Positions 25,969 to 38,508 of a DNA stretch of 64,000 nt are shown one piece after another; position 1 is the stretch's first letter, and every line of letters starts with the position of its first letter. Made by a program: the position numbers and the translations under genes. The stretch spans positions 268,334 through 332,333 of the forward strand of contig CAJNOL010000047.1 of assembly GCA_905250125.1 (NCBI GenBank), in the 5' to 3' direction. This stretch comes from Rotaria sordida (taxonomy: Eukaryota; Rotifera; Eurotatoria; Philodinida; Philodinidae). The notes beneath the pieces were generated by a model. That model was not told the DNA's origin and made no database searches. It was given only the letters and a program-made list of their open reading frames with translations.

Positions 25969-27668
25969 TTATTTACCTTCAATTGCTTTTTTCATTTGAA
26001 CCAAATAACGATTAAGTTTACATTTAAGATCCACATCAAGGGGATTACCCATCTTGTCATAATTTTGTGCCACAATAAATGAAAATAAATCTTCAAACAT
26101 AGGAATTAACAATTTACAAAATAAATTTTCATGTCTATCAATATATAAACTTTGTTGTACAACATTTTTCTTTAAATCCATATGGTTATTAAATATATCA
26201 TTAATTTTTTTAGTGACAATTTCATCATTACAATTTTTTTCCAATATGAATTGTTCAAATTTATCATGTTTAGCTTCTAGATTAGCAAGATGATTCTTTA
26301 TTTCTGATAATTTATTAATTAACTGATCCAGCTTAACCATCATAGGATTAATTGATAATGTTGAAGATTTAGGTGGTGGAGGAGGTGGAAAATTAGTTAA
26401 ATTAAAGATAATATTTTTATTCATTAAGTTCGTATCAGGTGTTGAATGATTATTTAGTGGAAGAATTTTACGAGTTAATTCAGTACGAAAAGATTTGACC
26501 ACCGAACACTTGAGAGAACTAGATTTATGATTTTGATCACAGTGGACACATTTTTCAATTTTAGAACAAATATGATTTTTCATATCATCAACTTGTTCAC
26601 CGCATGTACAACATGTTTCTTTAACCTGAGTGCATTGTTTTTTAAAATGCCCTAACGCCATGCACTTAGAACATATAAGCACCTTAGCAGGGGCTAAATA
26701 TTCAATAATATCATAAGAAATATAATTAACAATAATTCTTTTTTTTTTTAATAATTCATCTATGGAAGAGGAAGAAGTTAATTCAAGTTTAACCATCTTG
26801 ATGTCATTCTGAAACTTGTTTTTCATTCGAATTATATTTTTAACGTGAGGATGGTTAGTTTTAATATCATTACAGAATTCATCAAAATCAATACGTAAAT
26901 CAACATTTTTAATTAATAAACAGAGTTGTGGTGGAATAGCTGGAGCTGAAGGAAAATAATGATAATTGTTACCTAGAACCTTTCGTCAATGAGCTTGTTC
27001 TAATAAAAAAGAAAAAGAAACAGCATCTTTTACATATATAAGAATATCATATTCATTAGCTGAGAGAACATTAGAAGATGAACGACAGTTAATCACATGA
27101 ACATCAAATTGATGAAATTTTTTAGAATGATGAATTAAATTTTCTTTAACTTGATCACTTGTTACTTTTCCTGAACCAAAACGTAAGAAAAATGGTGAAA
27201 ACGGATACCGTGTTTGAGCAAAACGTGTTGATTCATTAGTAATAACGAAATTATAAGAAGATAAATGATGTTGATTATCATTAACAGCATGTATTTGATT
27301 TTGATCAAGTTCCATATCATCAAGATTAGGTACAATTGGATTAACACGAGATTCTTCACCATTATTTAATGCTTCAGGGTCATCACGCACAATTTGTTTT
27401 TGTTTTTTCTTGTTCTTCACAATACGAAAACCATCATCTGATTCGTCGGCTGAGAATGGACGACGATCGTGGTGTAATAGCATTATTTCCATCATTTTTT
27501 ATTCGAATTAACATGTTCGTTAAGGTTGTGATCCAAATGAGAATCCAAAACATTATTTGAATTAGACGATAACATTTTATCTAGTTCGGAAACTATAACA
27601 TGATCATTTGATGCTTGTAAGCGATGTTCATCATCATTGTTGAGATTAGAAACTGAATGAGAAGTCAT
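25969..27668 (-). pseudogene. LINE ORF1: zinc-knuckle RNA-binding protein, disrupted
   Basis: The frame starts at the ATG at 27668 (MTSHSVSN). It changes frame at an A6 run near 27495-27501, is interrupted by TGA at 26986-26988, and reaches TAA at 25969. The conceptual protein carries a canonical CX2CX4HX4C knuckle (CSKCMALGHFKKQC) followed by two further Cys/His clusters (CTCGEQ..HIC and CVHCDQNHKSSSLKC), then a Pro run and a coiled-coil-like tail. ORF1 proteins of this type bind the element RNA during retrotransposition. Confidence 0.85.
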
Positions 27669-27823
27669 TATCAATGGTTTATAATTCAGTATAAAGAGAA
27701 AATCAATGTAATTAATTAATTTTCTCGACCACGCACTGAGCGCACGATAAAGATATATGTATATACGAAGGAAAAGAAAAAGACGTAAATCGACGTATCG
27801 GTAGATAGAACGAATCACGAGTG

Positions 27824-27840
27824 ACTCAATATGATGAATT
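27824..27840. repeat. Target-site duplication, 5' side of LINE
   Basis: ACTCAATATGATGAATT is an exact copy of 22638-22654. On the minus strand the element begins CACTCGTGATTCGTTC immediately inside it. Confidence 0.9.
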
Positions 27841-28544
27841 ATCCCTATCTTGAGCACTTTTCGAGTCTTCTAAAATCAACTTGCTGAAATCAATGGGGAT
27901 GAGATGTTAAGATGTAGGCAAACTCAATACCAGCAAAACAATATCGATCAATGAAAAAAATCTCTCCTTTTTATATCATGAGAAGAAGAATGACAACAAA
28001 GAACAATCTAGTCAAACGCGCGAAAAACAATAGAACAAGAGAGAGAGAAAAAAGAAGAATAGAGCACGAAAAAAAAACAAATAGAAAATGAGCAGATGAT
28101 AATATACAGGTAACGACACACAGTGCCGTTACAGGGGGTTTTCGGAGAAACTCTTGTAACTCGAGAACGGATCGTCCAAGATAGTTGAAGCTTTCGTAGA
28201 TCGAAAAGGAAGAATTTTTTTCTACCGAATGGTCATATTTCAAGTCAATTCGACATGCACAGATAGCCTAGAATGTTTTCTTTTGAGTGGCGACAGTCCC
28301 AAGTCTCTATGTTATTTCTATTAAAAATTATTCAAAAAACAACCAAGTTCCTTGGCTTTTGAAAACGAGAATAGGATCATTTAACCCAGACATTCATCAT
28401 GTTAAATCTGGAAGAAAATTTCGTTGTCATCGAAGCAATACACAATATTTAATAAATGAATTATGAATTATTACAATTCATTACAAGAAACGTTGTTTAT
28501 CAATTATTAAAATTTCAAAATACAGTTCATCTAAATTGAATAAA
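27841..28544. other. Spacer between LINE and LRRC74-like gene
   Basis: These 700 bp have no supported gene. They contain the right inverted-repeat arm (28142-28250) and the 3' flank of the LRRC74-like gene. Confidence 0.5.
28142..28250 (+). repeat. Inverted-repeat arm, right of the LINE
   Basis: GAGAAACTCTTGTAACTCGAG, CGTAGATCGAAAAGGAAGAA and ATGGTCATATTTCAAGTCAA pair with the left arm at 22335-22440. A GA-rich run lies at 28040-28080. Confidence 0.55.
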
Positions 28545-31011
28545 TTAGATTTTTTCATTTGTATTAAATATTCGAGGTTTCGCTAAATGTTCAATAGTTG
28601 CTCTATGTTTTTCTTGTTTACTAATAATATTAATATCTGGAAAATATTCATTAACAGTTTGTAAAATTTTTTTATTTCGATTTTTCAGATCTTTTTCTTG
28701 TTGTTCCTGGCGACCTTTTTGTAATCGATCACGTACTCGTTGTTGTTTAATTACATTATGTAAATTTCTAGAAAAAAAAATTGTTAATCTCTCGATAGAA
28801 AAAAAAATCTTCGTACTTATATGTAAAAGGTTGAACTATTCGATCGGTAAGATATCGTTGAAGTGTTTCTATTGCAACAGTTCCAGATTCTACCTCAGAT
28901 TTCTAATAATATTTAAAATGAAAATGAAAATAAAATATTGCTATAAAGAAAAGATTCTTACTAAAATCTTATGACGAATTGTTTCATTTTGTACTTGTGA
29001 TTTCTTTTGATTGTTCAATATTCGAAAATAATCTAATGTACGCCACTGTCTTGCATCAATATGATCAATAATTTTACGCATTGAATCTGTTTTTGTTACT
29101 AAATATCATAAAAGTAGATAAAACAAAAATGAGTTAAAATATTCTTGTTAATTATACAACAGGCTTATTTGTTCGTTAAGTCAATAGTTAGAATAATAGT
29201 AGTGTTTAATTAAGAAAAATGAACAGAAACGAAGTAATAACGACAAAGTAAAGAAAACATAGAAACAATTTCTGTTTGAAATATAGAAGTAAATAAGACA
29301 GATGGTTTCTCTGGCGATCGAATACTGCGACAGATCTTTCACTTAATGTATCTTGTCTGAGAAAGACTAGTCCTATTCAATATATATGTATCTTGTTTAT
29401 ACCCTTTGGTCGACCAATAATATCATGTACAGATATTTCAAAATCATATTTCATAATAAAATGTCTTCGATCAGCAATTTTTTCTGCAAGACGAACAGTT
29501 CCAGAAAATACCGTCATACCATAGAAACACATATAAAATTAATTAAAATAAAAATTAAATAAATTATTAATCCTACTGAAATATCAAGTATTGAAACAGC
29601 ACTTTTCTTATGATTCAAAGCTTGAACAATATCATGCACACCATAAGTTGTTAATGGATTAAATGATAACTAAAATATAAGTGAAAAAATGATTTGATTT
29701 TTGAATAAAAAATTTTCATCTAACATCGATTTTTTGAAGTATTGAATTTTTTTCTAAACCTTCACTAATTAATTTTGCACTTGTTCGATCAATATTACAA
29801 TTACTTATATTTAAACGTTGTAAAAATTGATTAATAATTAATACACGACGAAGTGCAACACTTCCATCATAACCAAGATTACTCCATGATATATCAAATT
29901 CTTTTAAAGTTTTATTAACCTTTAAAAAAACGAAATTAAAATTTTATTAACAAAGAAAAAATTAAATTGATTACTTCACATCCTCGAAATAAAGCTATTG
30001 ATGCATAACTTCGAATGAAATTCCAACTTAAATTTAAATCTATCAAACAAATATTTTCCGCTAAAGTACAACAAAATTTATTATTCTAAAAAGAAAACAC
30101 AACTAATTCTGTATATACTTAATGCACCACCAATCAATATACATGCCATATCTTCAAATTCATTTCCACTTAAATCTATTTCAATCAATCTTCTATGTCG
30201 ACATAAATCACCAATAGATCGACCATATGAATCTTGAATACCACAATTAGCCAATGATAAATAATGTAATGATGAAAATCGATTAATTGTATTAACTAAT
30301 AGTTGAAAACTTTCTTTACTTAATTTATTACATGATAAATCCTAAAAAAAAATAAAAATATCACATTTTTTTCTTGTTACAATCTTGTCTTATTTTTTTT
30401 CTATTTACTAATAAATTAAGATGAATACATTTTTTTAATCCTTGACAAAGTATATGTATTGAACGTGTTGTTAAACCAACAGAACTTAATGTTAAACTTT
30501 CAAGATTTGCTTCAATGGCAGTTGCAAATGCACGTATTTCATTTAAACTAAATGATCGATCGATAACAGTTATATGATCATGAAAAAGAAGACTACGTAA
30601 TTGCCAATCAATTGCTATATCAAGCATATGGCAACTATTTTCATATATATGAATTCTTCCTATTACAAAAAAAAAGGAAAATTCATATTAATTTATTTGA
30701 AGATTTCATCATAGTTACTATTGTTATATGGAATTTTACATCGTAAAGGTACGAGAGTATTATTATTTATTCGAATTTGTTTATTAGATTGAAATTGAAA
30801 TGGAAAATTTTTTTGACCAAATGTTTCATTCAAACGATTATTTCGATGTGCTGTTAGTTTTTCATCAAATGATAAACGTGGAAGTATATAATCATCAGTT
30901 TGATCTTTAGAATAATTATATTTCCTTTTATAAAACAAATAAAACTATACAAATACCTGTTTCATCATCATCTAAATCAGTATCAAAACTTTTCTCATCA
31001 TATATTTCCAT
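28545..31011 (-). CDS. LRRC74-like leucine-rich repeat protein
   Basis: This is an RNI-type leucine-rich repeat protein of unknown biochemical role. The N-terminus (MEIYDEKSFDTDLDDDET) and the entry YENSCHMLDIAIDWQLR into the repeats resemble LRRC74A/B. At least six ribonuclease-inhibitor-like repeats follow, for example LTLSSVGLTTRSIHIL, LHYLSLANCGIQDS, IEIDLSGNEFED, LIDLNLSWNFI, EFDISWSNLGYDGS and QKIDLSFNPLTTYG. A basic helical C-terminal region (RVRDRLQKGRQEQQEKDLKNR) ends at NTNEKI and TAA 28545. Introns are mostly 40-60 bp, plus one of about 300 bp near 29100-29400. The first junction (near 30952) could not be resolved in frame: the apparent intron is only about 32 bp and off by one base, so the first exon is uncertain. 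Confidence 0.78.
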
Positions 31012-31326
31012 TTTGTTTCAATCACTAATATGAATACATATCAAGCATATACAATCAACACAATTCTGTCAAGTCTCTTTTATCTCATCAAATATTTAAT
31101 AGAAATAAAATGTTATTGACAACCGAAAAGATTTCAATTAAGTCAAAAAAAAAAGAAATTCTTTCTTTTCCGATGAGATCGACAAGATGAATAGAAAAAA
31201 AAAAGTATATAGACAAATGATTTTTTTTTTTTTGTTTTTTGAGTTTACTATATTTTTTCTTGTTTTTCATTCAAAAAGAACGTACAAACAAAAGACAAGC
31301 ATGCGTATTAGTAATATATAGTTCGT

Positions 31327-34300
31327 TTAATCTTGCATGTCTTCTGGAATTTCATGAGGATTGAGAATACCTAAAATAGAATTTTTGGTTGGTTATTTAT
31401 TTTTTTCTTTGAAAATTTCTACATACCGGGAACACTCATTTGTATTTTACGTTTTTCTTCAGCTGCACGTTTTAATGTTTGTTCACGGTCTTCTAAATAT
31501 AAATCAGCCGTATCATTACCAGTAGCTTCTCGTATTTGAACAAGAAAATCACGTAAATGTTCTTTAAAACCAGCTATATCTTGATCTAATGTAACAAAAC
31601 CTTCAATGATAACTTTTATTTGATTATCTTGTAAATGTGGAAAAGCTGTTTTTAATAAATTAGCCATAAATTGTTGAACATAAAGTAAATTTTGTGATGG
31701 ATCTTGAACTTCAGGTGCTAATGGTACTTTAATGAGACCTTGTTCAACAATGACAAATAAATTGGCTAAAATTTGAGAATGTGCTGTTAAACCTAAAAAA
31801 AGAAAACCAAAAGGATTATTTCTTTCATCAAAATTAATAATATGTAATTTGAAAAGTAATTATAGAATTCTTAGCTTAGCAATCTATTCATAGAAATTTC
31901 TCGGTCGCTTACTATATAGAGAATAGTGAGACTTTCAAACTCATAAATCAATACAAAGAGGATCAATATATGTTTTAGTAAATGATAGTATATATAGATT
32001 TTCGAGTAAGTGTTATTCACAACAATAGGAATATATTTTCTACTTTGAAAAAGATAGTAAAGAAAATCAAAACGAATCGATCTACAATCTATTGCATCTT
32101 TGCCCCAAAAAAACTTCAAACAATACTTTCTCGTTTTGATTTAATTCATAATTTGTTTTGATCTTTAGATTATAAATAATTGATCATACTAGAGAAAAAT
32201 TATTAGTAGATTTCGTCTGCTATTAAAATATAAAATATAATTATACTAATTACATTGATAACACGTGTTCCTGATTCGCGAGTTACTACACATTATTAAT
32301 TAGTATCTTCCATAAAAAGATTTTGACTATTGTAATAAGTGAGAGATTAATTTTAGTACCGGGACCACGAGAAAAAGAAGTTGCTGAGACCGGAATCGGG
32401 ACTAGGAGTGACACTTTGACCGTAAAAATACTTTAATAAAATATTTAAAGCTAAAGTAGTGATTGTTTTACTAAAGAAGAGCTTTTTTAAGAAAAAAGTG
32501 ACTTTTTTTATAAAGTTTGACCAAAGGTGATTTGGATTGAAGAATTCGAATCTCTGATCGGTTTTTCCAAAGTTTGAGTTTGATTTCTTCGCAAAAAAGT
32601 TTATTTTTAAAACAAAATAATTTTTTTTACAAAAAAAAAATTTTCTGATGAAAAGATCACTTTTTTGAAAAAAACTCAAACTCAAAATTTGGAGAAATGG
32701 ATTCCAGATTCGAATCGCTCGATCCCGATTACCTGTAATCAAACTTTATAAAAAAAACACACCTTTTTCTTAAAAAACCTCTTCTTTAGTGAAAAAATCT
32801 CTACTTTAACTTTAACTACTTTATTAAAGTATTTTAACAGTCAAAGTGTCATCCCTAATTCCCGATTCTTAAAAACGGAAATCCACACTCGGGCTCAGGA
32901 TTTCTAGGAACGGGCACCTACTGTGGGTTACGGATTTCTAAATACGAGAACTCATGGTGACTTGCTACGTAATGAAAGAATCGGTATATGTAAACATCTC
33001 CGGATGCTCGGAAACGAATTCTCAAATGAGTTCCCGTTCCTTAAGAACGAAATCCTGACATCCCTAATCGGAACTTCGAGAAAAAAGTCATGTCAGCTGA
33101 AACTAAAGACGATAATTACATTTTCTATGGTTTTAACTGAATTATTTTACTAATCATCAATTAAAACATAATTGCAGAGCGATGACCTAAAGAGTACTAG
33201 TCATCGATTAAGTAAATCAAAAAACGAGTATTAAAGATTTTTTTTAGATATGTTATGAATAAATTCTGAAATAGTTTTCAGACCCGAAAAACTAAAGCCA
33301 CCAGAATTGGGGTACCTAAAAAACTAAAATCGCTAGAATCGGAACCAATAAAACTTGGCTCTTCAGATCTCATTTTCTATAGCTATGCATACCTGATGTA
33401 TGTGAGCATTCGGCAACAACAGCAAAAATATGTTGCATTGTTTCAAGATAATAAATTTGATAAAATGTTTGTGCTGCTTGTGGATCACATGTTTGAAATT
33501 TTCTTAACATAATTTGTAAAATTTCCAAGCCTAATTCTGATATTGTACGCATTGTATGTTTTAATGCCCACATAATTGAATCATAAACAAGTTTAAACTG
33601 TGTTGCATTTAATGCCAATAATGCTACAGAAAAAAACAAAAATTCAAAAATTTTATAAAATATAAAAATTCAAAAACAAAAATAATAATTTATAACATAC
33701 CTGAAAAGCAAACATTTGTTACCGATTGAAGAAGTGTATAAAAATTTTTTCTATGATCAGGATAATCTTCAAAATTTTTATCAATCATATGAAGTGTATG
33801 TTCAAATGTTAAATCAAATATTTCTGGTATACGATTTGTTAAACGTTCTTCACCTTTATTAATTAATGTTGCTAACATATTTAATACTTCAGATTCACGA
33901 GCTTCTGGATGACAATCACGATAATCAATTAATACAAATGTAAATAATGGTGTTAAAAATTGATCAAGAATTTGTTGAATATTTGTTGCTTTTGAAAAAT
34001 AACTACCAAGTAATATTAATGTATCTTCTTTAACAGCAATCATTGATTTAATTAAACGTTGTTTAACAACTATTGGTCCATTCATACGTATAGCTTGATT
34101 GATATTTTCTGATGTTACTTTATATATATGTAATATATCTTGATAAATTTTTGTTAATTGATGCACATATGGTGCACCTAATGCTTTTGAAGCTCGTATA
34201 TTTGTTTTAAGTATATTTAATATATTACTAACAACTTCAGGATCTTTTAAACACTCGACAGATTTTTTTGCTTCGGATATAATTGTATTCCAAACATCAT

Positions 34301-37300
34301 TTGGTAATTGCATATATTTTTCAATTAATCTTGTTTGTTGAACATTATCAATACTAGCTGCAATCATATTTCCAACAGCTTCATAAAATGTATGAACTTG
34401 ATGTGGTTCCAAATGACAAATAATACCATTTATATTAGTTAATATTTCATCAACAAACGCTTGGGATTCACCTAATTGTACAGTTACAAAATGACGACGA
34501 CATTTTTGTGCAATTTTTATAAATGTATCGCATGCCATATCTTGTACACCTTCATGAGTTTCTTTAATAAACAAAAAAAATTTTTATTTTTCAAAAAAAA
34601 AACAAAGCAAAACAAAATAATCGAAGTAATACCGTGCATAAATTCAAAAAGTTTATTAACAACAGTTTTAAGAAATTTCCAATGTGCACGAAGAAAACGA
34701 GGATATTGACCAACGACATACATAATATTAGAAGCGATTATAGCTTTATTATCTTTACCACGTTTTTGTTCACATAAACCAAGTAATTCCTAAGATAAAA
34801 AAGATTTTCTTAACAGAAGAAGATAATAAGACAAGATTTACTTTAATAACAGTAACAAGAAAACGTTTTTCATCATCTTCAACCATGGCACCTGAAATTG
34901 AACCAATTGCCCAACAAAGCTAAACAAATAATAATGAAATACATATAGAATTTAATAAGAAACTTTTCTGATAGAGAATTTTTATAACGATTGATAAGTT
35001 ACTCATGTTTTATTCTCTAATATTTTCATTTTATTTTTCTGAAGTTTATTAAAAGAAGAGTGGAATTAACTGTTTTATAGTGAATTAATTCTTTGCTGTT
35101 CAAAATATAGTATCAATAGATACAATGAATCTAGAAAAGGCAATTTTCCAGTGACACATTAAGAGTAGAGATATGGAGGGTGTTACCCTGTCCTGCAGGG
35201 TAGGCAAAGATGGAACCAGTACTGGTGGTTACCGGTCTAACGTATTTGCTATTCTGCTTTTATTATATAAACGTATTTGAAAACTTCAATTGATCTTAAT
35301 ACTATGACGTCGTTTATATTTCACATGAACAATTTTATTGTGTTTAACTCTAATTTTCTCGTCCTATGTAATTCAAGAACAAACATTGAATCCAGATATG
35401 AAACTGATAACGGTTACCGACCGGTCTGTTCCAGTTCCGTTAAAAATAACTCTGCCGATTCTAAGGACGGAACAGGACAAGAATGAGCATGTTGCATTGT
35501 AGGATTCAGGAAATTTTTCTCAGCAAAGAAAACCCCGAAAAACGAGCCCATACGACCTTTGATAAATTTCAAAACATGTTTTGTGATCATGATCACTTCT
35601 TCCCCCTCCACTTTTCATATTTTCGAGTATCTTTCTCATCTTTATATTTTGATTAGGATTTTATCTATTGATTGAAAAAGTAAATAAGACATACTGTATT
35701 CAAATTTTTCCATGACCATTCAGTACCATTAACTTGATTTGCTAATTTTTCTGTCATAATTGCTTCTGTATCGACGTAATCCAAATGAGTCAAATAAACT
35801 GAAAAAAAAAAGAATATAAGATAACTTCAAAATGAAAGAATAAGAAAAATGTTTCATACCAAGTGTTTCACGCATATTTTTATAAAGATTAATAGCATCT
35901 GTATCTTTCATAAATTCTCGTACAACTTCACCACGTTCATTTTCTACAACAAGTACTTCTTCTGGTCGTGCCATACGTGAAATCATTGTTCGTCGAACCT
36001 TTTTTTTTCAAATAAAATTCAATTTCTTTTTATAGAGGAAAAATCTCAAATAATTTTTACTTTTGAAAGTATAACACTATAAAATTGACGTCGTGTTGGT
36101 ACATTATTTGAATTACTTGAACGTAAATATGATGGTGTTATTTGTTGATATGGTGCTTCACGATAAAGTTCAGCACTTAAAATATTCCAATATTCTAAGC
36201 ATATTTTAAATATTTCAATTTCTTCAACTTCTGATATTAAAACAAGATATTGTAATGCTTCAAGTAATGTTTCTTTTAAATCAGGTGTACGTTCAATTAA
36301 AATACCATGTTCTTTTAAAAAATTTGATAGAAATAATGCTAAATTTTGAATAAATTTTTGATCATCATCTTTTGCTGAACGATATGCAACTTTTAAATCA
36401 ATTGATAATGGCATTACCTATTTAAATAGATAAGAAAATAATTATAAAGAAAAAAATTTTTTTTTTGTAATTTTTACTGTTTTAAGTTGAATCATTGTTC
36501 GACGAAAAAAATCAATAAATTTATCTTCGTATTGTGCAACTTGAATGCTTGCTAGAAGAACAAAAACAAAGACTTAGCATAAATTAAATATCACTCCATT
36601 AGTGGAATAGTGTTTTCATCAAATACAATATTCATTTAAGCATCATCATTTTGTTTCTCAAAAAAAAAAAATTTCTTCTATCTGATGGAGTAGAAGGATT
36701 ACTGAGAGTTTTTCACATTGTGCTTATTCGATGAAAATACAGAAATGACATTGGATAATAAATGTATATGACATGTATGAGCATACCAAAGGCAAGATGA
36801 ATGTAGGTACCGAAACTTAAACAATTATCGTATTTAACATTTAATTACGCAACTAACTAAGAAGAGACTGATCTATTAATTATATCATCTACTATTTAGA
36901 TTTTCTTTTTATTAAAAATTCAATTTTTACATTTTAACATACCAATTTCAGTTAAACAACGAAGTGTTACATTTCGAAACATTGGTACAGTAAAAAATGT
37001 TTCAATTAATGTATTAACCATATTTGTTTCAAATATATAACCAAGTGGTATCCAACTAAGAAAACGTAATAATGTTTCCAATGTAACCAAAAGCAATGGT
37101 GGATGACGAGATTTATCCTATTTAAAAAAAAAATTAATATTTATTTTATTTTTTTCAAAAAAATAATTCAACAATTATTTACCACAACATATTCACAAAG
37201 TTGAAAAATTTTTGTAAATTCACTACACATTGTATCTTTTAAATGTTTTGCTTTTGCTTGTGTCATTTGACCTGATGAAAAATCGAAAACTTCTTCACTA

Positions 37301-38063
37301 TATAAAACAAAATGAGATTTATTATAATTTTATATGATAAAATAAAACAAGATGTAAATTGCAAAAACCTGAGAAGTTTTAAAATGTCTAAGTTATTTTG
37401 ACACATTGATTCACTTGTTTTACTTGCTTCAACAATATCACTAATAAAATTTGGCCATTTCTTTGGCCATTCATGTTTTAAAATCTAAATTTACAAAAAA
37501 CAAAAAGGTCATTTTTTCATTTCAATTTCAAATAATAAAATTTACTTGTACGAGAATAATATTCAATTTATTTAAATAAACTTTTTCACGTTCCATTAAT
37601 TCAGGATTTTGTGAATGTGATATAACTAAACTTACAATATATTGCTTAATAGCTAAAATTCATTTAAAAAAAAAAAACAAATTATTTTTTTTGTTAATCA
37701 AAAAAAGAAAACTTTCCAACCTTCACATTGTTCTTTTGGTAAAGCTTTCCATCGTGTTTTAATTGCTTTTTCAAGAATTTGTAATGCATAATATTTTGTT
37801 TCTTGACATTTTGAATATTCTAATATACAATCAACTTTAGTCCATGCATCCGGATGATCACGTAATACATTTAATACTTCACTTGCTTGTCGTTGCTATA
37901 TTAAAATAAAATTAATGAAAAGAAAAAACAATTTGAGAATAATAACTTACGGCATCACCTTGTCCTCGATACATTGTATTAACAACAGCATCAAGAATAT
38001 TAACATCAAATGGTGATTGACCATCAAAATTTAATAATGTTTGTGCTTGTTCAAGTAATTGCA
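31327..38063 (-). CDS. XPO1: Exportin-1 (CRM1), nuclear export receptor
   Basis: This is the Ran-GTP-dependent export receptor for leucine-rich NES cargoes. The start at 38063 gives [20 protein letters not shown], matching the family start slightly shortened. The importin-beta N-terminal region follows ([50 protein letters not shown]). The CRIME/Exportin-1 block and HEAT repeats include [38 protein letters not shown] and [20 protein letters not shown]. The NES-groove cysteine in [11 protein letters not shown] (the leptomycin B target in vertebrates) is present. The C-terminus [11 protein letters not shown] mirrors the vertebrate end. Most introns are about 50 bp; one of about 1.6 kb (31793-33393) and one of about 0.8 kb (34922-35690) hold repeats. 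Confidence 0.96.
32395..32870. repeat. Foldback element 4 (XPO1 intron)
   Basis: The left end TAGGAGTGACACTTTGACCGT is mirrored by TTAGGGATGACACTTTGACTGT on the reverse strand. Pairing continues through AATACTTTAATAAA, GCTAAAGTAGTGATT, CTAAAGAAGAGCTTTTTTAAG and inward through GATTCGAAT and TTTGAGTTTGA to a short T-rich centre. Outside it lie further ACCGGAATCGGG-like words, so it may be nested in an older element extending to about 33080. Confidence 0.72.
35201..35460. repeat. ACCGGT-type inverted-repeat element (XPO1 intron)
   Basis: GGCAAAGATGGAACCAGTACTGG with GGTTACCGGTC at the left is answered by GGTTACCGACCGGTCTGTTCCAG at the right. It is related to the element at 1187-1545. Non-coding, with approximate ends. 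Confidence 0.45.
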
Positions 38064-38430
38064 TGATAAGAAAGTGTAAAATTAGTCACGTGTCAAATTG
38101 TCGTTGAAAGAGTAAGAAGAAAAAAAAAAAGTATAATGTTCTGATTTTGGTCTCGTCGTTTGTCAGAAACCGTCCAGAGTCAAGAAGTAAAAGTCCAAAG
38201 TCAGTAGTAGGAAACGTCTTTTTGTCAGAAAATGCTCAACTACATATCTTTAAAAAAAAAAAAAAGAAAGAAAGACAGAAAACAAAATTTAAATAAACCA
38301 ACCGAAATATTCATCTTAAGATGACACTACTAATATTTTTCAAAAGAATTGCATAATCTTTATGATTATTTCATAAAATCAAGAATAAACGAGAAATAAA
38401 TCAATGACGGAATAGAAAGTAAATATTACC

Positions 38431-38508
38431 TTCACATATTTATTATGTATTAACTGATAAATCATCCAATCATGAGTAATATAATCTATCCAATATTTAC
38501 CAATAGTC
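38431..38508 (-). other. Possible orphan coding exon upstream of XPO1
   Basis: On the minus strand an ATG at 38508 opens 27 codons (MTIGKYWIDYITHDWM...) ending at AAG followed by GTAATATT, a plausible splice donor. It is 370 bp upstream of the XPO1 start. It does not resemble the exportin N-terminus. It could be an alternative first exon, the end of another gene, or chance. Confidence 0.2.

Larger units (their letters stand above)
22655..27823 (-). mobile_element. Full-length non-LTR retrotransposon (LINE) with perfect 17-bp TSD
   Basis: This 5,169-bp insertion runs on the minus strand. It has a 5' UTR of about 155 bp and an ORF1 with zinc knuckles. ORF2 contains an APE-type endonuclease and a reverse transcriptase. 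A 3' UTR of about 315 bp and a short A-tail follow. Both flanks carry the identical 17-mer ACTCAATATGATGAATT, so both termini are defined to the base (apart from A-tail ambiguity). The gene order and the ORF1 knuckles fit the Jockey/CR1/I group, but no clade can be assigned by eye. Several stops and frameshifts make this copy non-autonomous. Confidence 0.93.
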
